This document shows, piece by piece, positions 21,064 through 32,483 of a stretch of 64,000 nt of DNA. The notes under the pieces are model-generated. The model was given only the letters and a program-made list of their open reading frames with translations. It did not search any database and was not told the origin of the DNA. Position 1 is the stretch's first letter, and each line of letters starts with the position of its first letter. The DNA is from Chondrus crispus (lineage: Eukaryota > Rhodophyta > Florideophyceae > Gigartinales > Gigartinaceae), in contig NW_005178533.1 in the NCBI RefSeq assembly GCF_000350225.1, positions 124,001 to 188,000 on the forward strand. Reading direction: 5' to 3'. Position numbers and translations under genes: made by a program.

Positions 21064-22728
21064 AGGAGTTTTCTCTGCGACGTAAGTTTATTCAGGTGCT
21101 GTAGCGTTTTCTATTTTTTTCTTTGTGTTAAGTTAGATTCTTTTTTTGAAACGAACCATTCGGGCGATTCCGAACGCCGTTCAGAAGACGGAAACGGAAT
21201 TTCGTCAAGCAAGGAAATTTCCTCCAGACGAGGCGGAGTCACTGCGTCCGCCTCGCGGAGAGACAAGGACGCGGAGCCCGAAGATGTCGCAACGCGGCGC
21301 GGGCCGCGATGGGAGGAGTTGGAGGAGCTGAATCCGACCAACTACCTCTTCAAGAAGTTACTTTCGTACCGAACGTACCGCTTGCGGAACCCGCAGACAT
21401 ATTTGTCAAGTTCCCGGCGGACCGCCGTGCGAAAAATCAGGAGAGATATTCCGCCTAAGGTGAATAAGGAAAACACGTTCACAGGTGAAGACGGGGTCCT
21501 TGTGTTGGATTTTTTGGCAAAATTAGTTCAGGAGTTCGATACTCAAGAAATGAACGAGGGGCAAGCGATCCGCTTGTTGCCTGAATTTTTAAGCGGCATC
21601 GCCTTGAGACAGTACACTTCGGTGTCTCAGACGGCCGGGGCCCATCACGGAAAGATATCCGTTTGGCCGGAGGCCGTACAGTGGTTGTTGAGGAGTTTCG
21701 CAACCGACGAGGCGATCCGTCAAGCCGTGCTCGCATTGCGAGAAGTTCAGCAAAGACCGTCTGAAGACGAGATGGAATTTTATATCCGTCTGACGGACGC
21801 AAGCAATCGATGTGGAAACGTATATTCGATGCAAGAACAGATGACGATGTTTATTGAAGGACTCGATTCGAGTATCAAGCCGATGGTATCTCAATACCGA
21901 CAAGACAATCGGGACGTTTCGTTTTTGAGACTAGTTAATTACGCGAAGGCGCATGGCTCGGCGAGCCGCGCTAAGGACAAGAAGACCAAGAAGGTCACGA
22001 TTCAGACGCCGTCGACGTTCAGGGCGGGGAAGAAGCCGATGGCTCCTTATCCCGGTCGCAAAAGTCACGCCGCAGTCCATTTAGCCGAGTCCATGTCCGC
22101 GTCAGATGAGCGCGGTGCGCATGGAAGTAGCGAAGATCACTACGAGGGAGCGTTAGTAGCCGAAGGCGAGTTCATTGAGCCATCGGAGGGCGACGGACAC
22201 GAGAACTACGGGGACAGCGGGTCGTCAACTTTACCGACGCCTGCATACACGACAGAGTCGTTTTCAGAGCCCACGGATCCCGTGATGATGTTTCGGGGGC
22301 GCGGCCACAAGCTGGCGCCGCGCATTCCGATGGAAGACAAGGGTACGACGTTTCGAAGGCCAGGCTGGATGGGAAGGCGGCAACGTCAAGGAAGGCCGCC
22401 GGCCCGTGGAGGACCTAGGACGCCGTATCCCGTCAAGACGCACGGTCTGGTGTGCTATCATTGCTATAAAAAGGGGCACGCCGCGCCAACGTGCATTCTT
22501 TCCCTCCGGGAAATGCACCGAGTTTTGGAAAATTATGAGGCGTTGTCTCCGATGGAGAGGTTAGGGATACCATCGACGAGTTACCTGAAGGTCAAGAATT
22601 GGTTCGATTCGCAGACAGCGAGCACGCCGAGTGCTTCAACGCCGAGGTCGAACCAACCCTTCAGAGGGCCCACCGCGGGGCCCGCGCCGTCGGATGTGAG
22701 AAGGATCCCGCAGCGGCAGGAAAACTAG
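21064..22728 (+). pseudogene. gag: A2 gag, N-terminally deleted
   Basis: The frame is open from 21064 but has no ATG at its beginning. Homology to A3 gag starts at about 21154 (NHSGDSERRSED), so roughly 240 N-terminal codons present in A3 have been lost. The rest encodes the capsid-like region (for example LLPEFLSGIALRQYTSV), an acidic linker, an Arg/Gly-rich basic stretch and a nucleocapsid zinc knuckle CYHCYKKGHAAPTC near the end. The pol frame overlaps its last 130 bases or more in the -1 frame, and a GGAAAAC stretch lies just before the TAG. The missing N-terminus makes it a defective gag. Confidence 0.85.
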
Positions 22729-25700
22729 AGAGGGGAATCTCGCATGAGTCGCGAGAGGCACAGGGTCGACGTACTGTGCCCGGAGCTCAGCCCCGTTCCC
22801 CGTCTCTAAAGGAAAAATCAGGTCTCGAGGAGGAGGTTGTTGGATTGGTGGATAAGCCCAAAGAGCCAGCTCAAGTCAAGAAAATTTTGAGCCGAGCCCG
22901 AGATCATCCGCTGGAAGAAGTTCGAAGACCCTGGTACAGGGTTAAGCGAAGGGAGTGTCCCGAGAAGATTTTGGTTCTTGCGCGAAAAAACTACAAAGTT
23001 TACGCGGACATCGGAACCACAATTGGATTGATGAGCCGGGTGTTGTCTGTTTTAGACACCGGCGCGGGACCAAACCTTGTGCGAAAATCGGAACTCCCAG
23101 CTGTAATGGAATCTCTAGTGTCCTACGGACCGACCCAAGATATCGGCCACGCGAACAATAGGCCACTCCAGACTCTCGGCACAATTAGAATGCCTGTGAG
23201 GCTTGGAAAATTTGTGGCCGCAGCCGAGTTTATTGTATGCGAAAAACTAGCCGTCCCGCTAATTCTAGGCGCGGACTACTGTGACCGGTTTGTGGAAGCA
23301 ATTTATCCAAGGAAGAAAACGGTTGAGTTGGCGGATTTCTCGGAGTTCCCGATAGTTAGGCGGTTCTCGACGAGAAAAGGGAAGAAGAATCTCGTCGCGG
23401 GAGAGGACGAGAATGATAGAAAGGGGGAGCGAATTTCCCCTAAGGTAAAAGTGGCAAGAGCCACGACTATCGAGCCAGGGACGCAACGCGTCGTGGAATG
23501 CACTTCGAAGAGGGCGGGCTTGGTTGTGGTTCAGCCGTACTCGTCGTTGTACGAAAGGCACGGGTTGACGTGCACGAATGGTGTCGTTCAGATTGAGCCT
23601 GACTGGCCATTTCGTTTACTCGTTGCGAATTTTAGGACGTACCCTGTCAGGGTGCAAAAAGGCCAAGTGGTGGCAGAATTATTACTGCACCCGAGAGCCG
23701 CGCTCGAGAGCAAAACCACCATTGGTGAAGTTCTCGGAATTCAAGAAAGGAAGAACGAAAATTTTCCTAATTCCACCAAGACGCCTACGGGCGAGACAAG
23801 ATGCGAACCGTCGGATCAAGCGCGCGAGTACCAGCCAGAAGAACGGTCGGCAGGGCTCTCCGCGTCGGCAGCTACGAAGCCGCAACGCAGGATTGAGCCG
23901 CCACCGCCGGACGTGGAGGACCTCGACCTGAGCCACGTGCCGGAACGGCTGCGCGAGCGGTTCCGTCGGATGTTGAAGAAGTATTCAAGGATGTGGGATG
24001 GGACGCTTGGCGAAATTAATACCACCGTCCATCGGATCGAGTTGATACCCGAGACTCGCCCCATCGCACAAGCCCCGTATCGGGCCGGGCCTAAAGCCCG
24101 GGAAGTAGAAGGTGCAGAGGTGCAGAAGATGTTGGAGGCAGGAGTGATAGAACCAGCGCAGTCAGAATGGGCGTCGCCTGTGTTGCTGGTGCCCAAGCCG
24201 GATGGGTCAATGCGTTTTTGCGTAGACTACCGCAGGCTGAATGCAGTGACGGTGAAGGACACGTACCCCTTACCGCGCATGGATGAGTGCCTAGACTCGC
24301 TTGGTGACACCAAGGTTTTCTCCGCGTTGGACGCGATATCGGGATATTGGCAGATGCCTATCCCTGAGCGCGACCGTGACAAGACCGCATTTTCGTGTCA
24401 CTCAGGACTGTATCGCTTCTCAAGAATGCCCTTCGGGCTAACTAACGCGCCAGCGACGTTTCAGAGAGCAATGCATATCCTGCTCTCTCCGTTCCGTTGG
24501 AAGTGCTGTTTGGTGTATCTGTACGACATAATAATTTTTAGCAAGTCGTGGGAGGAGCACATCGTGCACGTGGATGAAATACTTTCTGTATTGGAGAAGG
24601 CAGGTGTGAAGCTCAAGCTTCGCAAGTGTGAATTTTTCGTCGAAAAGATCAAGTACCTGGGCCATGTAGTTCAGCCAGGTACATTGGAAGTGGACGCCGC
24701 GCGAACCGTCGCATTGGAACAAGTGAGGTACCCTCAAACGCAGACCCAGCTCAGGAGCTTCTTGGGACTTTGTAATGTCTACCGCAGATTCGTTCCGCAT
24801 TATGCGAAAATCGCGCATCCGCTCAATCAACTGTTGAAGAAGGGACAACCGGTCCAGTTGGAAGGATTCGACGAACCGTGCAAGAAAGCTTTTCATAAGG
24901 TCAAGGACGCCATCTTGGCACCGCCGGGGTTGGCGCTGCCGAAGAAGGACCTACCCTACTCGGTAGATACCGATGCAAGCGACTACCAAATAAGCGCTGC
25001 ACTATTTCAAACACACCCAGATGCGCAACGCAAACCCATCGGGTTCTTTTCAAGAACGTTAGCCGCAGCCGAGAGAAACTATTCTGTATCAGAAACAGAA
25101 TGTCTAGCGGTAATTTGGGCCGTACAGACTTTAAGACCATATCTATATGGCGAGCACTTCATCGTGCATACCGACCATGCCTCATTGAGGTGGTTGATGA
25201 ACGTAACCGACTCCAGCGGGAGATTAATCCGAGGGAGGCTACGCCTCTCGGAATTCGATTTTGAAATCCAGTACAAAAAGGGAAAGGCTAACAGCCAGGC
25301 GGACGCGTTGTCAAGGTTGCAAACCGCAGGAGAAACCGTCGACGAAATCGACGACGAAATCTCATGCTTTATGGCCGAACCGGCCGAGGGTACAGTGGAG
25401 GACGAGGAAAGTTTTGACACTGCAGACGACATCCTTGCTCTTGAGGGGGGACCGCCCCTGATCGCTTCGATCAATTCCAAGCTGTCATTCCGGAGGAGCT
25501 CATTCGCGAGCAAGCCGTCGACCCCTTCTGCAACCGCATCAAGGAAGAAATGGACGCCGGAAAGGTGAGAACGTTCAGCACGGAGACGGAGAAACTCGAA
25601 GGAACTCTATGCCGTACCGCGGCGGAGTTTGTACAAGTGGTAATACCACAATCGTTAAGGGACCGCGTCCTAGGGTTGAGCCACTACGCAAAATTGGCAG

Positions 25701-27033
25701 GCCACCCGGGAGGCAGGAAACTTTACAAGACTTTGAGAAGATATTTTCATTGGCCTACGATGGCCCTATACTGCTATGCAGTCGCGAAGAATTGCGCCGC
25801 ATGTGCGCGGGAAAGGGTGAAGTTAAGAAAAAACACGAAGGAAATGAAGCTGTTCACGCCCAAAGCGCCGCCGGAATTTGTCGCCATCGACATCCTCGGC
25901 GAGCTAATTACAACTAAGCGAGGAAATCGGTATATTCTCGTGATCAGCGATCGATACTCGAAACTGGTACGGACCGTACCGTTGAAGAAGATATCAGCTG
26001 CGCACATCGCACAAGCCTTCGTTCACCATTGGGTATTCGTGTACGGACCGCCGGTCAAGCTGCTGTCCGACAATGGAACACAGTTCACGGCCCGGTTCTT
26101 TCAGAACGTCTGTCGAATTCTCGGCATCCGCAATGTGTTCACGACTACGTACCACCGGCAAGCCAACGGCCAAGTTGAGAGATTTAACCGCACGCTGACT
26201 TCCGCGTTGCGAAAATACGTTGGAGAGCATCCCAAGGACTGGGACTTATTTAGCGACGCTGTGACATTCGCCTACAACACACAAGTTCATCGAACTACGA
26301 ACATTGCGCTCTTCGAGCGGGTGTTGGCTCAGGCGCCGAGAAACATTGCGTTACAAGCGCAACCAACATTGGAGAATTTCAGCTCGTCACGAGCATACTA
26401 CCTGAAATGGCAGTCGTGGTTGAAGAGCCTAATGCGAGGCGCCGATAGGAGTTTGCGGAAGGAACAAGCCCGGTACAAGCGAAATTTCGACGCACGCCTT
26501 CGCAAACCGCAATATGAGATCCCACCGGGTCCTACGTGTTCCTCCGAAAGGAGCAGGGCACGGCTAGCGAACCGAAACACAAGTTGGCACAAGTCGCTAC
26601 AGGACCTTATCAGGTCAGAAGATCGGACCAACATACGGTAGTCATTGCCATTGGCGATCAGGAGGAACGCGTATCGCGAGACAGGGTGGAGCTAGCCCCA
26701 AGCCCGATGGACCATGCGCCGATAACCGGCCTACGTCAAGCGCTACAGTTCCTGGGAGAGCCGGAATTAAACGAAGAAGGAGAGGCAACGGAGGACGACG
26801 AACGTCCTCACACCCGTGCGCCTACGTCAGGGGACCAGGATAATTTAGTCGGTCAAACGCCGACAGCGGAGACACCTCCAGGTCTACGAGAGTTCGGAAA
26901 GTCCAGGGATGAGGATGAGCCGCTGGCTCTTCGGAATGGGGAACGACAGTTGGAGACGCAGGAAGAAGGAACTGAGAGTCAGGAGTATGTGATCGACAAG
27001 ATCGTGGACCACGGCTACGACAGGAAAAATTAA
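22599..27033 (+). pseudogene. pol: A2 pol: protease, RT, RNase H, integrase
   Basis: The protease has VLDTGAGPNLV (about 23050). The RT retains DGSMRFCVDYRR and MPFGLTNAPATF, but the catalytic box reads VYLYDIIIF where A3 has VYLDDIIIF, so an essential Asp is replaced by Tyr. RNase H (VDTDASDYQ), the integrase zinc module, the DDE residues (AIDILGEL, SDNGTQF, GQVERFN) and the GPY module follow. Two 1-nt deletions break the frame. One lies in a G run (six G at 25445-25450 against seven in A1 and A3); the other is near 26526-26529 (ACCGGG against ACCAGGG in A3). The pol frame is -1 to gag. Confidence 0.93.
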
Positions 27034-27398
27034 TTCTGAAGGTGGAATGTGTCAGTGCGGTAATCCGCGCGGGGCATAGCGAGCCGACCTGAGGGTTGAG
27101 AAAAGGAGAATGATGAGATGGAACGAACCAGGTGACGGGCCTTCAGACAGCCAACCCGCAAGTAGAAGCAGCGCGTGCACGAGTAGGATGAGCGTCGCGA
27201 TGAGATACTCAGGTCGGAAGTCGCGTAACGATGTGCCAAGCGAGACAAGGACACTGGAAGACCGGGGACATGGACTGGATAATCCACCCTTTTTCACTCT
27301 TACCTTCATAACAGTTCGGTCTCGTTTTTGTTTTATTTGTGATTGCTTTTGTGTTGTTCTATTTTATTTTATTTTTGAGGCGTTAGGGACACGACCAT
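27034..27398 (+). other. A2 3' non-coding sequence up to the truncation
   Basis: It is nearly identical to A3 56979-56615, including a T-rich tract. The start codon of the short downstream ORF seen in A3 is GCG here. Similarity to A3 stops at about 27398. Confidence 0.75.
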
Positions 27399-27862
27399 AG
27401 CGAACATTTTCTCTGTAGAAGGAGTACAGTAGGACTGTAAGGAGTCTGATAGGAGGGTACGAGGAAGATACTAGGAGGATCATCCGTCCGAGTCGATTTC
27501 GGCGGGTGGTTGGATGATAAAAGGAGGTTGGACGGAGTATCATTGGCGGTCCTCCTTTTGCATTTCTAGGTTTCTCTAGTCACCGTACTGTACGCGGTCG
27601 TAGGCTGTCCATGGTTGCCGCGCCCCGCCACCCTCACCCGCCCGCGCGACCCCCGCACGTGTTCTATTCCTACCCCCCCACAATCTCTACCCCCCCTCAA
27701 CACACTCCCACTGCCCGTCCCCGTCCCCCTACCCATCCAAGCTCCCTCTCCCGTCCGAGCCCCCCTCCCCTTTCCCCACTCTCCCTCCCCGCTCGTCTCC
27801 CCCACCCCCACCCCACCATGTCGCACCCCTCCGTGTAGCTCCCTCTCGTGCGTACTAATACC
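27399..27862. other. GC-rich, pyrimidine-rich flank before the PFK fragment
   Basis: No gene is recognisable. AAAAGGAGG and its reverse complement CCTCCTTTT form a hairpin-like pair near 27520-27562. The last 200 bp are strongly C-rich, like a 5' untranslated region. Confidence 0.45.
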
Positions 27863-28440
27863 ATGGACTCGACCGGCGTTGACCCGGACGAGGGCGTGCA
27901 GTCCGAGAATGACCTGCCCAAGCTGGTCAGGGACGCCAACTTGTCGTAGAGCCCAGACGAAAGCAAGATATCCGCCCCGCGCATCTCGCGCTTCTCCAAG
28001 ATCATCTTCTCGAGCCCGATCCAGCCGCTGCTGCTGGCCTGCATCGCCGACTGGACCCCCGTCAGCTCGTTCCCCTCACCGCACCACCGCAACCCCGCAC
28101 AGAGAACCCTCGGCATGTACTTTGTCGGCCCCAGCGAGACCATCGTCTTCAACGTCATCTACGACTCCGAGAACACCACCATGTCCCGCGAGTTCTTCCG
28201 CGTGGGCCCATGAGGGAGCTCGCCTTCCACCCCCAGAACCAGGTCAACGTCTGCATCGTTACGTGCAGCGGCTTGTGCTCCGGCCTCAACTCCGTCGTCA
28301 GGGAGCTCGTCATCACCGTGGAGCAGATTTATAACTCCCGCAGTGTCTCCGGCATTCCGTTTGGCCACCGCGGCTTTTACTCCACCCATCTGGAAATCAC
28401 CACCCTCGATTCGCATAGGGTCCAGAACATCCATCATGCG
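27863..28440 (+). pseudogene. Plant-type 6-phosphofructokinase fragment (N-terminal)
   Basis: From the ATG at 27863 the frame reads into MYFVGPSETIVFNVIYDS and MSREFFRVGP, then after a 1-nt shift at about 28210 into RELAFHPQNQVNVCIVTCSG. GIPFGHRGFY and RVQNIHHAG follow. These match the order of blocks in plant/algal ATP-PFK, the glycolytic enzyme that phosphorylates fructose 6-phosphate. The nucleotide-binding motif is TCSGLCSGLN instead of the usual TCGGLCPGLN. A TAG lies at 27947-27949. Homology ends just before the expected GGT-LGTSRG motif, where unrelated sequence joins. It is a non-functional fragment. Confidence 0.8.
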
Positions 28441-28442
28441 GG

Positions 28443-28645
28443 CTCAAGCCGCAGCGCCACCTGCTCCTGGCGCACTTCTTCGCCGTCGCACTGTACGGTT
28501 GCGGCAAGGCCCTCATGCCGTTTCCCACGCCCGCGAGGCCCGTCAGGGCGTGGTCCATCTTCCGCGCGTCGTTCAATTTCATCAAGCCGCTCGCAAACGC
28601 GGAGGGCTTTTGGCCGCTGTCGTGGCTGCCGCTCAATTCTTTATA
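28443..28645 (+). pseudogene. Unidentified C-terminal coding fragment
   Basis: The frame LKPQRHLLLAHFFAVALYGC continues through MPFPTPARPVRAWSIFRASF to a stop at 28643-28645. It looks like the end of a membrane-associated protein, with one hydrophobic stretch. It is joined directly to the PFK fragment in a different frame. I do not recognise the family; chance openness in GC-rich DNA is possible. Confidence 0.35.
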
Positions 28646-28771
28646 GGAGGCGGGGGGAAGGGGAAAAGGGCGGTGGGCAGGAAGGAAGGCTTGTTTTTTT
28701 CCGTAGCGCAAGCAGTATTGATGTATTGATAGAATTACAACGTAAGAAGTAGTGACTTTCAACGTTACATA

Positions 28772-29693
28772 GCTAAGCTGCCATTCGCCAGTGTCCGCTT
28801 CCGGATACATGATGCGCCTGTTGACGTAGACGCCATTCGACGGCGTGATATCATGAAAGTTGAGCCACCTGATGAGCAGGCACTCGGTCGAGTCCTCCAT
28901 GTACGAGTAATTCTTGCATGGCTCGCTGCCCATCTTATCCAGCGGCTGGCAATTGCCGTCCTTAAACGCGGCGACGACGGAAAAGTAAGCGTCGGCCAGG
29001 TTTCGCGGCACGAGCGCCATCGCCGAGCCGCTCAGATGCACCCGGGGCACGGCGTCCGCGGGCGGCAACTTGACCTTGATCTGCATGTTGGGCCGCAGGT
29101 GCAGTATCCACTTGAAGCGCTCGCCGGCGTCGAGCGCTGCGCGCTTGATCATGGTGTAGCAGCCCGCGGCAGCGTAGAACTGCATAAAATTATGCGAGTA
29201 GTGTGCGCGGGTTGCGGTGGGCTTCCTGTGGCACGCGGACTGCGCGGGGAGGTCGACGTCGGCCGCGGAGTAGGTAGTGACTGCGGCGAGGCGGGCGGCG
29301 TCGAAGACGTGCTGCAGGTCGCCTATCTCGTGCTCCTTCTTGTAGTTGCGGTCCGTGCCCTCGCGGAAGTAGTCGTCGTAGAGGTCGAGGTGGCACAAGA
29401 CGTTTGCGTGGGGGTCGAGGGCGCGGACGGCGTCGAGGTTCTGTCGGTAGACGGACTTGAGCGTGCCGACGTGGCCGGCGAAGCACACGGCGAGGCGCGG
29501 GCCGGCGGGGAGGTGGTCCGTGGGGTCCGATGAGGGGGTGCGCGGAGAGGCGGCGGACAGCGCGGACGGCGGCCTTGACGCGGGCGACGGCCGGGTGGTC
29601 GACGTTGTGCACGAGCAGGACGAGGGCGCCGCCGAAGAGCGTGACTAGGGCGAGCTGGCGCGCCAGCGAGGACGGCGCGGGCGCCGACAGCGG
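28772..29693 (-). pseudogene. Glycosyltransferase-like type II membrane protein, broken
   Basis: Near 29690-29590 the frame encodes a signal-anchor helix (LARQLALVTLFGGALVLLVH). A 1-nt frameshift near 29515 is needed to reach GPRLAVCFAGHVGTLKSVY. The lumenal part continues with HLDLYDDYFREG, KWILHLRPNMQIKV, SGSAMALVPRNLADAYF and STECLLIRWLNFHD, ending near GEWQLS. The layout resembles algal/plant glycosyltransferase-like families acting in the Golgi (inference). No ATG precedes the anchor helix in frame, so the N-terminus is lost. The open frame runs on to 28397 but overlaps the opposite fragment and is probably not coding there. Confidence 0.5.
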
Positions 29694-30370
29694 TTACGCC
29701 GTGGCGATGTTCCCTAGCAACCCTACTGTAGGCGTTCGTAGGGCGCCCGCAGTGTGATCGGCGGACTAGGGGTGCAATCGTAGTATTTACCTAGTATTTA
29801 CGTAGTGTGTATGTAACAGTAGGTACAGCAGGGCGGAAATCTGGGTCAACCGTGCAGTGCTGTCGTATCACATGCGGAGTGCCACCGCAGTAGCATCCCC
29901 CCGCCGTTTCTTGTGCGGAGTGCCACGGGAGTGGCCGTCCCTCATCTCGTCATAGCTCGTCGAATTTCGCAAGTCGGGTGCCGTTATTCTTCGTCTGCAA
30001 GAAGCCCACTCGCTGGTCCGCCGCGATCCGAAGAGCGCCGTCAGCTGGATGGCCGTCAGCTAATACTACTTCGCGTGCGGCAAGACGGAGGTCGCGCGCC
30101 GGTTTCTAAACAAGGCTACCACGCTGGACGCAGGCTTGGCTCCCGCGTGCGTCGCCGTAGGACATGCGTTCGGCCTCGACCTCGATGTTTCATTCAGCCG
30201 CGACGCGCCCTCGTGCGCCGCACGCTCGCCGTCCTCGTCGTCCGCAGCCTGCTTTACTCCAGCGTCCTTTCCCCCCCTGCGCGCCATGCAACACCCCCCC
30301 CCCGCCCCCGCAACCTCACTGCCGCCCTATCCCCTACCAGCCACCACCCGGCCACGATCCCCCCACGCGC
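29694..30370. other. Region without a recognised gene
   Basis: It is GC-rich with open frames on both strands but no motif. It joins the glycosyltransferase relic to the next fragment. Confidence 0.4.
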
Positions 30371-30745
30371 ATGGTCACCCACCGTCCAAACACCGTCCTT
30401 GTCGCCATCACGCACGGCGGAGTTGGCAACCAGCTCTACTTACTTCTCGAAGCCCTCGTTCTCGCGCGCCCCGCCCACCTTGACCTTCTCCTCCCCTCCC
30501 TCCCCAGCCGACAGTTTAGCAAAACTACCAACGTCACCTTTGAGCGTCGAGCTGTCTGGAAAGGCGATACAATCAGGTCCATATTTGGGAGCTGCATATT
30601 CCTTCGCGCAACCACTGCCTGTCACATCCTCAAATCCTGCGCCAGTCGGCCACGCCGCTGCAGTTGCTTAGACAAATCCTGCAATCCCCTAGTGGCATTC
30701 GAAGCCATCTCCCGTGCTAATACTTCCCGGCTCTTGAGAGCCTGA
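30371..30745 (+). pseudogene. Fucosyltransferase-like fragment (GGxGNQL motif)
   Basis: From the ATG at 30371 the frame gives TVLVAITHGGVGNQLYLLLE followed by ALVLARPAHLDLLLP. The GG-x-GNQ(L/M) motif right after a beta strand is the nucleotide-sugar binding signature of fucosyltransferases of the GT11/O-fucosyltransferase type. About 90 more codons follow without a recognisable acceptor domain, ending at a stop. Full enzymes are two to three times longer, so this is a fragment. Confidence rests on one motif. Confidence 0.45.
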
Positions 30746-31686
30746 GATCAGGCTGCGTCGAAGCCTTCCTTACAGGCCACAATCCATGGCGTGAAGCCCT
30801 TCGCATTAATATTTCGCTCCTAAGTAATTTATATTTCTACTGTGCCCCACAGGACCGACCTCCCCCTCACCTCCAACAAAAAGTTGTAGACAGATTCAAT
30901 CCTTCCCCCCCTTCGATACACTCTCCTTTCCCCTTGTTCTGCTCTCCATTACTTCCAGTGTTAAGAACAACGTATCTCCACTCCTCTTCTTTTTCCCTCG
31001 CGCAGACACGCGAGGACGTCGGCGGCAAGCTGCGACTCTCAAAGAGCGAACCCGAGTTATAGAAGGTGCGCAGCAAGCCCCGCGCCGAGGAGGAGACGTT
31101 CGTGTTCAAGACGTCCGACTGGGCCGAGGAGGTTAGCATCGAGCCGCTGCCGTGGCGCGGCGGCGGCGGCGACGGCAGCGGCGACGGCAGCGGCACGCGG
31201 TGCGTAGACAACAGATCGCGAGGAGGGGAGGGCAGAAGCGGAGGGGAGGGCAGAGAAGAAGTGGGGGGAGGGGCTGGGCGTAGACACGAGGTGCGGCGGA
31301 GGGAAGAAGTGGCGCGGAGGGCGATGGAAGAGGCGTGTAGACATGACGTGGCGCGGCGAAAAGAGGTGGCACAGAGGGAGCAGAAGTCAGAGGGATGATG
31401 CGTTGGAGGAACGGAAGCAGGAAGACGTTTCAACAGCGAAAGGCTTAGTTGTTGACGATTTGTTGCGGAATGTGTAAAAGGAATATGTTTACCAAGAGGA
31501 GAAATAAAAAGGTTTCTAGCTAAGACCCGTGCGCGTTTGAACTCGTTCGAAAAGGAGATGAACATAGACGAGACGAGGTTGGTGAGGAGAGTAAGAACAA
31601 TAGAAATACAATATAAATACAATAAAAAGGCAATAGAGAGAAAGCAGAAAGAGAACAGAAAGAAAGCAGAAAGAGAACAGAAAGAA
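30746..31686. other. Degenerate gene-fragment region and purine-rich tract
   Basis: Around 31001-31190 (+) the frame TREDVGGKLRLSKSEPEL, a TAG, then FVFKTSDWAEEVSIEPLPW looks like decayed coding of unknown family. It runs into a GGC-repeat-like Gly stretch and purine-rich DNA. At 31265-31290 a CGTAGACACGAGGTG motif occurs that recurs near 32527-32541. Confidence 0.4.
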
Positions 31687-31752
31687 GTAGGAAGGAAGTA
31701 GGAAGAAAGTAGGAAGAAAGTAGGAAGAAAGTAGGAAGAAAGTAGGAAGAAA
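31687..31752. repeat. 11-bp minisatellite (GTAGGAAGAAA)
   Basis: Six consecutive units of GTAGGAAGAAA (the first is GTAGGAAGGAA) lie within a longer purine-only tract from about 31630, which also holds AGAAAGCAGAAAGAGAACAG-type repeats. Confidence 0.85.
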
Positions 31753-31815
31753 GTAAAAAAAAGGAAGTAACTAAGTAACTAGGTAAGCTACGAATTGCTT
31801 CGGGCCACCTTGGTT

Positions 31816-31906
31816 AGGTGCCGGTGGGAATCGAACCCAGGTCCTCACAGGCGCAAAGTGGCAACTTCACCTCCAGCAACTGGTTAACCACTCTGCCACG
31901 AACTCC
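31816..31906 (-). tRNA. tRNA-like sequence with A and B boxes (pseudo-tRNA or SINE head)
   Basis: On the minus strand an A box (TGGCAGAGTGG, 31898-31888) and a B box (GGTTCGATTCC, 31837-31827) are both close to the polymerase III consensus. A plausible D-arm and a 5-bp stem with a 7-nt loop lie between them. The box spacing suits a class II (Ser/Leu-like) tRNA with a long variable arm. The acceptor ends do not pair well and the loop position before the anticodon is not T, so it is probably a decayed tRNA or the head of a SINE. Confidence 0.45.
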
Positions 31907-32429
31907 CATCTCCCAAACAGCGGACTCTGCAGCTACAGATTGTGGACAGCAACGGTATTTATAGGTATGCATTTGTCCTCGCAATCAACATTAGGTATAT
32001 AATTTGAAAGTGTGAGCGATGATCGCTCACCGCACCATGGTGCACTTTGTTTTAAACATTAAGGGTCGAGAAAAAGGTTACAGTACTGCAGGTAGTAATT
32101 TACCTTCAGCTTCGCACGCGCACAGTACCGGTACAGTAAATTTTACATGGCTGTGATTCCGCAATCTCAACCGCGCCAGGAGCTCGAGATCCGGAAGTGA
32201 AACGTGTCCACGTCGGCAACACGCGCCCTAGATACATGTACTTACAACATACTGCATATATTTTTTGCCGACATTTTGCCCCTTTGCATTGTTTGCCACG
32301 AATTCCCATTCTCTGTAATCTCCCACCATCCCTGCCGTCCCTCCCATCTCCATTTTTTCCGCGATCCGACATCTGGGGTATCTCCGCCGTCTCCGCCCTC
32401 TTTCCTCGGGATCAACATGGTGAGGTAGG
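31907..32429. other. Region without a recognised gene
   Basis: No supported coding. It includes a short palindromic GATCGCTCAC-type segment near 32015-32030 and pyrimidine-rich sequence up to the next minisatellite. Confidence 0.4.
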
Positions 32430-32483
32430 GCGGAGAGGAGAAGTGGTGCGGAGAGGAGAAGTGGTGCGGAGAGGAGAAGTGGT
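32430..32483. repeat. 18-bp minisatellite (three units)
   Basis: Three perfect units of GCGGAGAGGAGAAGTGGT are followed by a partial unit and by related purine-rich sequence to about 32560. Confidence 0.85.

Larger units (their letters stand above)
19969..27398 (+). mobile_element. Ty3/gypsy family A, copy A2 (3' end missing)
   Basis: 5' LTR, primer-binding site, gag lacking its N-terminal part, pol and about 365 bp of 3' non-coding sequence are present. Similarity to A3 ends at about 27398, within a conserved GGGA(C/A)ACGACC block. The post-pol region with the antisense ORF and the 3' LTR are absent, so A2 is truncated. Coding is very close to A3, which lies inverted about 26 kb away. Confidence 0.92.

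Noticed and set aside
28853..29533. 226-codon plus-strand ORF rich in Val/Ala/Gly
   Set aside because: It lies exactly opposite the glycosyltransferase-like frame; the minus-strand frame has a signal anchor and protein-like blocks, while this one is low-complexity and explained by high GC.
31687..31752. Purine-rich tandem repeat as telomere or origin
   Set aside because: The unit GTAGGAAGAAA is not a telomere motif and is embedded in a wider purine-only tract; an ordinary minisatellite explains it.
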